Source of the DNA: Puccinellia tenuiflora
Lineage: Eukaryota > Streptophyta > Magnoliopsida > Poales > Poaceae
DNA length: 64,000 nucleotides
Assembly: GCA_012064385.1 (NCBI GenBank)
Contig: QRDG01000401.1
Location: 227,174 to 291,173, forward strand
Direction: 5' to 3'
The notes beneath the pieces are model-generated. The model was not told where the DNA came from. It did not search any database and saw only the letters and a list, made by a program, of their open reading frames with translations. A program made the position numbers and the translations under genes. Every line of letters starts with the position of its first letter. Positions within the stretch are counted from its first letter, which is position 1. This document shows, piece after piece, positions 57,582 through 64,000 of this stretch.

Positions 57582-60059
57582 ATGAGTACCTCCGGTGATG
57601 ATGCGGATCCTAAACCCGGGGTGACCACGGAGGATCTTGAGAACTTGGAAACACGTCTTAGATCCACCATGGACACTCAAATGAAGGAATTGCGTGAGAT
57701 GCTCGCGCAACTCCTTCATAAGGGAGTAGGATCCACACCACCACCGCTAGAGGTAAATTCTTCCGCCGCGCAAGCATCGGAGAATGAGGGTAGTGATGGA
57801 ACTAAACAATCCCCATCTAAAAATGCTAGTGGGAAGGAGACGTATAGTGAGGTTCCTCACATATACTCCCCCGACCCACCTATCCCTCATCCTCATATAA
57901 ACAATAGGGGTGACCCACCCAAGTTTAATCCATCTTGTTTCTCTAATTGGCAATTTCTTATGAGATCTTATATGAAGAGTGCTTCAATCGAGCTTTGGAG
58001 GATCATCGAGGTTGGCTTCAAGGCACACGACCCCAACAACATGACAAGAAGAGAGGTTGTTGATTGTCAACTCAATGAGTTGGCTCTCAACATGATCCAA
58101 ACCGCCGTGGGGGAGAAGCACTTGTCACACATCGAGTTTGCCACCACCGCCAAAGAAGCTTGGGATACTCTCACCAATGAGTTCATCGGCAATGAGAGCA
58201 TGAAGAGGAATAGGTTTGAGTCCTTGAGCAACCAAGCCGAGGGCTTTTTCATGTTAGAAGGTGAAGAGCATGAAGACATGTATCGAAGACTCAAGACTCT
58301 TGCCACTCAATTTCGGTCACTTGGGGCAACTCATGTGGATGATGCATGGATCAAGAGGAAGTATGTGAGTGCTCTATGGCCCTTTGAGTCAACCGACTTG
58401 AAGAGCCTCCAAGGAAGGCACAACTATCACCTTATGTCATCTATGGAAGTCATGCAAGAGATGTCCGCATTCAAAGTGGCCGCCAAGAACGCCGAAGATG
58501 CTCGTGCTAGAGCCATTGGAATGCACAAGAGTTCTCCCCTAGCTTTGAAGGCCAAGATGGTTGCACAAGACAGTGATGATGAAGAACAAGAAGATGTGTC
58601 TCATTGGGATCCCAAGGAGCTAGAGGACACCCTCAAGGACTACTCGGCTCTCACTTTGTCTCACTCGCACAAGGATTTTTGGAAGAGTCCATCTAAGGCA
58701 AGAGAGTTTGTGAACAAGTCAAGTGGAAAGAAGGAGGGTGGCCAAAGGGTGCGTTCGTGCTACAATTGCCAAGATCGCTATCACTTCGTAGCCGAGTGTC
58801 CCTTTGAAAACCGTGAACATCATGGAGGCAAACTTGTCCGTAAGGTTAAGCCCAAGATCCCCAACAAGAAGCCATTCTTCAAGAAGAATCCCACCAACAA
58901 GAAACCTCAACGGATGGTGTTAATTGCTCAAGAGGAATACTCATCCGGGGAAGAAGAAGAAGAAGAAACCAAAAGTGAAGTGGCCGGGATTGCCATTGCA
59001 TCAACTCCATCTCTCTTTGAATCCCCCAATGAAAATGTCTTAACCTCTTCCGCAAGGTGTCTTATGGCCAAGGCCAATGAGGTATCATCTCCTTCAACTC
59101 CCAATGCCATGAGTAATGTAGATGATCCTACTAGTCTTGAAGTTAAGGAGGAACTTGTTGCCTTGGATCATTTTATATCTAACATGCAAGGTGAAACCAA
59201 GAAGCATGTTGAGACTCTTATGAGTCAATATGATGATGCTCTTGAAATGCTAGAGGTAAAAGGTAAAATTGAAAGAGATGATGCCATGGAAATTGCTTCT
59301 CTAAAAGATAATCTTGAAGAAGAACATGAGCTTAGAGTTTCTCTTGAAGAACAACTAGAATCCATAGAAGAAACTAATGATGCAATTGTTGCTAAGCTCA
59401 TTAAGGAACGTGATCATGCTAGAGCAAAATAAAAAATTTGCAAGAAAGAAAAGGTCGAGCTTGGCGTTGGTCATTCTAGACTAACCGAGGAGTTAGAGAA
59501 TCTCTCTAAGGCTCACAAGGCTTTGGAGAGTGAGCTCTCCACCCTCAAAGAGTCGTATGAACAACTTCAAGCTCAACCATCTAAAATTGATGTGCCTAGC
59601 TCCTCTACTCCTATTACTTGTGATCATGCAAATATTATTGAGGAAAATGCTAGGTTAAAAGTTAACCTTGCTAATGCCATCTCCCGTGGTAAGAGACCGT
59701 TTGTCCCTTCCAAGGAGGGGAGAGGTGGTGTTGGTTTCGTTGAGAAGGAGAAGAAGGAGTCCTTCATGAAAGATGCTAGGGCCCCACAAGCTAAGAAGGC
59801 CAACATCCCTAGTGCCCCTCAAGCAAAAAGGGTCAACATTGCTAGTGGTAGTGCCACAAGGGGCAAAACTACTAGTGATGACTTTGCGGGAAAGACTAAC
59901 CCCTATTACATTATTTTTGTTGATTATTATGGGGATGTCTATGCTAAATTTGTTGGTCCTACAAATGTGCCTATTTATCGCTCTATTTGGGTTCCTAAGA
60001 CCCTTGTTGCTAACAAAAGAGGACCCATTGAAAAATGGGGACCTAAATCAAAGCAATGA
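57582..60059 (+). pseudogene. Extended Gag of the Copia element
   Basis: The ATG at 57582 is 37 nt after the primer site. The first 616 codons are open and include a gag domain (about residues 110-330: NWQFLMRSYMKSASIELW, EAWDTLTNEFIGNE). A zinc knuckle of CX2CX4HX4C spacing (CYNCQDRYHFVAEC, near 58757) and a basic linker follow, then a long coiled coil. A TAA at 59430-59432 interrupts it. The same frame then stays open to a TGA at 60057-60059 with more coiled coil and a basic region. Gag of usual Copia elements is much shorter; the extension is typical of Sireviruses. Confidence 0.85.
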
Positions 60060-60069
60060 TTCCTTGTAG

Positions 60070-63000
60070 GACTATGCTTCCGGCGGGTCAAAATGGGTGC
60101 TTGATAGTGGATGCACAAAACATATGACCGGAAGCAAAGAGATCATGACGGAATTTCGAACATGTCTAAATGGATCTACCGTCACATTTGGAGACCGATC
60201 AAAATCTAAGGTAACGGGTTTGGGCAAGGTGGTAGTTGCTAAGGATGTCACCTTAGTAAATGTCATGCTTGTCGAAACCCTTGGTTACAATTTACTTTCC
60301 GTCCATGCTCTTAATAAGATGGGTTTTGCCGTCTTTATTGATGTTGATATTGTGGTCATCTTGTGGAGCAAGACTCTAAAGGTCGCATTCGTTGGGTACG
60401 TCGAGGATGATTTGTTTGTGGTTGACTTTTCGGGGAAAACCACTACAAATTCGATGTGCCTATTCGGAAAGGCCGACAAGGGTTGGTTGTGGCATCGCCG
60501 CCTAGCCCATGTCAACATGAGAACTTTGCAAAGTCTCCACAAGGGTGGCCACATACTCGGACTAAAAGAAGATGTCTCTTTTGCCAAGGACCGTGTTTGT
60601 AGGGCTTGTGTTGAAGGCAAGATGCATGATTCTCCTCACCCTAGCAAGACAATCGTTTCTTCCAAGAGGATCTTGGAGCTTCTCCATGTTGATCTTTTTG
60701 GTGCCGTGCCCGAAGCAAGTCTTGGTGGGAAGAAATATTGCTTGGTGATTGTCGATGATTATTCAAGATTCACTTGGGTTTATTTCTTCAAGTTGAAGAG
60801 TGAGACCCAACAAACCTTCATCGACTTCTCCACCGAAATGCAACGACAACACAATGTCCCCATATTGGCTATTAGGAGTGATAATGGCTCCGAGTTCAAG
60901 AACTACACCCTCAATGAGTTTCTTAGTGAAGAGGGTATTCGTCATCAATATTCCGCCGCATATACCCCTCAACAAAATGGTGTAGCCGAGAGGAAGAACC
61001 GGACTCTTATGGATATGGCTAGGTCCATGCTTGCGGAGTTTAAGACTCCGCTAAGGTTTTGGGCGGAGGCTATATCCACGGCTTGTCACTCATCCAACCG
61101 GCTCTACTTCCGCAAAGGTTTGAACAAGACTCCTTATGAAATCCTCACCGGCAACAAGCCTAACATCTCCTACTTCCGCGTCTTCGGTTGTAAGTGTTTC
61201 TATTTGATTAAAGGTTGTCGCCTCACTAAATTCGAATCTAAATCTCTAGAGGGTATTTTTGTTGGTTACGGTGGCGAATCCCACACTTATAGAATCTATG
61301 ATAAAGCTTCACGGCGCATCATAGAATCTTGTAGTGTGGTGTTCGATGAGAATGACGGCTCCCAAGTGGCGCAATTTCATGTTTCCGATGTAGATGATGA
61401 AATTCCTCAAGAAGCCATAAGAAGAATGGGTGTGGGATTCTTCCGCCCCGTTGAGGAACCCCATGTGGTGGATCGAGAAGGACAATGCTCTACTCAAGTG
61501 GAGCCTTCATCTACACAAGAAACCGTTGCCCATGAAGAGCAAGTTGCACCAACCCAAGAACAAGTTGAAGACCCTCAACCCGTTGATCATGTTGCTATGC
61601 AAGATTCAAACTCTCCATCTCATGATGCTAGCCAAGATCAAGACCTTGCTCAACCATCTTCTTCAAATGTTGAAGCCGAGCCCATTGATGATCAAGGTCA
61701 ACCTACCGGTCAAGACGGGGACTCAAATGATCAAGATGATCAAGTGATACCTCCAAGATGCAATGAGGATATCGAAGCCCGTCGTCAAGCTCGAGTTGCA
61801 AGAACCATGGAACTTCGTGAACATTTCCTTGATAAGGTTATTGGTGATGTGAGAGGCAAGGTGTCCACCCGGAGGCAATTGGCAAATTTTAGTGATCATC
61901 AAGCTCATATTGCCATGTTTGAACCAAAGAAGGTTGCCGAAGCTCTTGAAGATCCGGATTGGTTGCTAGCAATGCATGAAGAACTCAACAATTTCGAGCG
62001 CAACAAAGTTTGGAAGTTAGTTGAGAAGCCAAAGGAGTGCCGCAATGTTATAGGCACAAAGTGGATTTTCAAGAACAAGCAAGATGAGCATGGCATGGTG
62101 GTGAGGAACAAGGCTCGTTTGGTGGCTCAAGGGTACTCTCAAGTTGAAGGCATTGATTTTGGAGAGACCTATGCTCCCGTGGCTCGTCTTGAGTCCATCC
62201 GTATCCTCCTTGCTTATGCTTCTTGCTATAACTTCAAATTGCAACAAATGGATGTTAAAAGTGCTTTTCTTAATGGTCCTTTGAAAGAGTTGGTATTCGT
62301 TAAGCAACCCCCGGGATTTGAGGACCCCAACTTCCCTAACCATGTCTACAAGCTCGATAAGGCGCTCTATGGACTTAAGCAAGCACCACGTGCGTGGTAT
62401 GAGCACCTTAGAGAGTTATTGTTAGACCGTGGGTTTGAAGTTGGGCAAATCGATCCCACTCTTTTCACTAAGAGGGTTAAAGGGGAGCTTTTCGTATGCC
62501 AACTATATGTTGATGATATTATCTTTGGCTCATCTAACAAAGCTTTTAATGATGAATTTGCAAAGCTTATGACCGATAGGTTTGAGATGTCTATGATGGG
62601 TGAGTTGAAGTTCTTCCTTGGATTTGAGATCAAGCAATTGAGAGGAGGAACTTTTATTAGCCAAGCAAAGTATATTCAAGACATGCTCAAGAGATTCAAT
62701 ATGGTGGATGCTAAGGAGAAGAAGACTCCTATGGATACCAAGTGCCATCTACAACTTAACCCAAAGGGTATAGATGTGGATCAAAAGCTCTACCGCTCCA
62801 TGATAGGTTCGTTGCTTTACCTTTGTGCATCTAGACCCGATATTGTGTTGAGTGTAGGTGTGTGTGCAAGGTATCAAGCGGCTCCTAAAGAAAGCCACAT
62901 GTTGGCGGTCAAGAGAATCCTACGATATTTAATTCATACCCCAAGGTTTGGTTTGTGGTATCCAAGGGATTCATCTTTCACTCTTCGGGGTTTCACGGAT

Positions 63001-63460
63001 TCGGATTGGGCCGGTGATCAAGATGATAGGAAATCAACTTCCGGGGCTTGCCAATTTCTTGGTGGGTCTTTGGTGAGTTGGTCTTCTAAGAAGCAAAATT
63101 GCATTTCCCTCTCCACCGCCGAAGCCGAGTATGTTGCCGCCGCAAGTGCATGCACTCAATTGTTATGGATGAGGCAAACTTTGAAGGAGTACGGTGTCAC
63201 TTGTGACAAAGTGCCTCTTTTGTGTGACAATGAGAGTGCTATCAAGATCGCCTACAACCCTGGTGCAACATTCAAGAACCAAGCACATTGAGATTCGTCA
63301 TCATTTCATTCGAGATCACGTTGCCCGTGGAGACATTGAGCTTGCTTATGTGCCAACCAAGGACCAACTTGCCGATATATTCACGAAGCCACTTGATGAA
63401 GCAAGATTCACTTATTTGAGGAATGAACTAAATATCGTGGATTCGAGGAGCTTGACTTGA
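60070..63460 (+). pseudogene. Pol polyprotein of the Copia element, near intact
   Basis: The frame differs from gag by one position and is open from 60070 to 63291. The domains in order are aspartic protease ([12 protein letters not shown], 60100), a pre-integrase zinc region ([13 protein letters not shown] near 60490), and integrase with [18 protein letters not shown] and [11 protein letters not shown]. An acidic linker (about 61400-61740) follows. Reverse transcriptase has [13 protein letters not shown] and YVDD at 62506-62517. RNase H has [19 protein letters not shown] and [11 protein letters not shown]. An extra base near 63262 shifts the last part, and the remaining 60 codons continue in another frame to 63460. 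This is the least damaged coding region of the window. Confidence 0.92.
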
Positions 63461-63520
63461 CCATCTTGCATACACACCTATAGGTCAATTCTCTATTTGG
63501 GTTTAGGTGTAGGCATGGAC

Positions 63521-63530
63521 ATAGGGGGAG
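63521..63530 (+). promoter_or_regulatory. Polypurine-tract-like ATAGGGGGAG of the Copia element
   Basis: It lies about 60 bp after the end of pol. The next bases (TGTTGTCC) do not match the 5' LTR start, so this may be an internal copy of the tract rather than the one abutting the 3' LTR. Confidence 0.5.
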
Positions 63531-64000
63531 TGTTGTCCTAACTATTGGGCTCTCCCTCCCCCCATTATGCCTAGATTAATGCATTCATTGATCTTCTCTA
63601 TATTCAATCATGAATTGTGAGCTTAAATGACGAGTATTGGTTATGGACCCAAGATATATCTTCGCGGTGCCATTCCATAAACTCATACATGGTGGCCTAG
63701 GCCACCGACCTCTTCCTTGTGAAGAGTTGGTTCTTTTGGGATTTTATTGGATTTTATTTGCAAATCTTGTGTTCTTATGGGAAACTCACTCAATCTTGGC
63801 TTTTATCGTTTTTGGCTTTTGCAAGATGAGTGTGAAGTACCATCCCAGTTTGTGTTGTCTATCCCAAGCCTCTACTTTCCCCAAACCTTGCTCCTCTTGC
63901 CACATACATGTCCACCACCATAAATCTGCTTCTCTGCGTTGTGGGGGCCGGAGACTCCGGTGTCTAACACCGGAGACTCCGGTCTGGGCAGAGTCTCCGC
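63531..64000 (+). other. 3' non-coding region of the Copia element
   Basis: No frame was recognised. A perfect 16-bp palindrome GGTGGCCTAGGCCACC lies at 63691-63706. From 63947 CCGGAGACTCCGG palindromes begin again and run to the window end. The sequence before them does not resemble the 5' LTR, so the 3' LTR appears to start beyond 64000. Confidence 0.6.

Larger units (their letters stand above)
56237..64000 (+). mobile_element. Copia LTR retrotransposon (Sirevirus/Maximus-like), 3' end outside the window
   Basis: The 5' LTR (56237-57530), tRNA-Met primer site, a long gag, and pol in the order protease-integrase-reverse transcriptase-RNase H define a Copia element. The extended gag with coiled coil and the long 3' non-coding part fit the Sirevirus/Maximus group. 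The LTR ends TGAAAG...CTTTCA. CCAAC precedes it and would be the TSD. It interrupts the CACTA element. Confidence 0.92.

Noticed and set aside
63531..63540. TGTTGTCC after the polypurine-like tract as the start of the Copia 3' LTR.
   Set aside because: It does not match the 5' LTR start, and the next 470 bp do not align with the 5' LTR.
1..64000. tRNA, rRNA, CRISPR array, or prokaryotic genes.
   Set aside because: None seen. The tRNA-like matches are retrotransposon primer-binding sites only, and the intron and TSD patterns are those of a plant nuclear genome.

Overview
The window is repeat-rich nuclear DNA of a grass, most likely a Triticeae species (wheat, barley, rye or Aegilops group). 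No ordinary single-copy host gene, rRNA, tRNA or CRISPR array is visible. Almost everything is transposable elements inserted into one another. Several boundaries are base-exact because terminal motifs and target-site duplications (TSDs) can be read directly. The family names are from memory of grass repeats and are less certain than the boundaries.

Layout. (1) 1-1360: a tandem satellite and the right-hand end of a CACTA transposon that continues to the left of the window. (2) 1361 to about 42806: one large Mutator-like element (MULE). It has inverted terminal repeats at both sides and three decayed genes. A MURA-type transposase and a GRF-zinc-finger/coiled-coil gene lie on the plus strand. 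A convergent plant-mobile-domain gene lies on the minus strand. Without later insertions the MULE would be about 9 kb.

The MULE has been split twice. A 1.4-kb solo LTR (5241-6646, TSD CAAGC) sits inside an exon of the GRF gene. A 31-kb nested Gypsy block (8520-39628, TSD TCTGG) sits inside the last exon of the mobile-domain gene. The Gypsy block carries gag-pol on the minus strand and a multi-exon antisense gene on the plus strand. It holds a Sabrina/WHAM-like non-autonomous element (10941-19443, TSD CCAGT) and a second Gypsy element (26009-36529, TSD GGAAC). The 5' LTR of that second Gypsy element contains another solo LTR (33408-35920, TSD AAAGC). The deepest nesting is therefore four levels.

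(3) 42807-46516: the only stretch not dominated by large elements. It has no convincing gene, but holds a 323-bp hAT-type element with an 8-bp TSD and two short LINE tails. (4) 46517-56236: a CACTA element with a TNP2 transposase that lacks its catalytic core and a second En/Spm-type protein, both on the minus strand. It is cut at 56237 by (5) a Copia element (Sirevirus/Maximus-like by layout), complete from its 5' LTR through pol, whose 3' LTR lies beyond the window.

The most interesting patterns are: the three-gene MULE with terminal-motif copies between its convergent genes; GC-rich palindromic minisatellites directly upstream of the TATA box in three LTR types; the spliced antisense gene with its own TATA box inside the outer Gypsy element; and a 211-bp fold-back in the leader region of the CACTA transposase gene. 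Every coding region seen carries stops, frameshifts or insertions, so none is expected to make an intact protein. The Copia pol is the least damaged.
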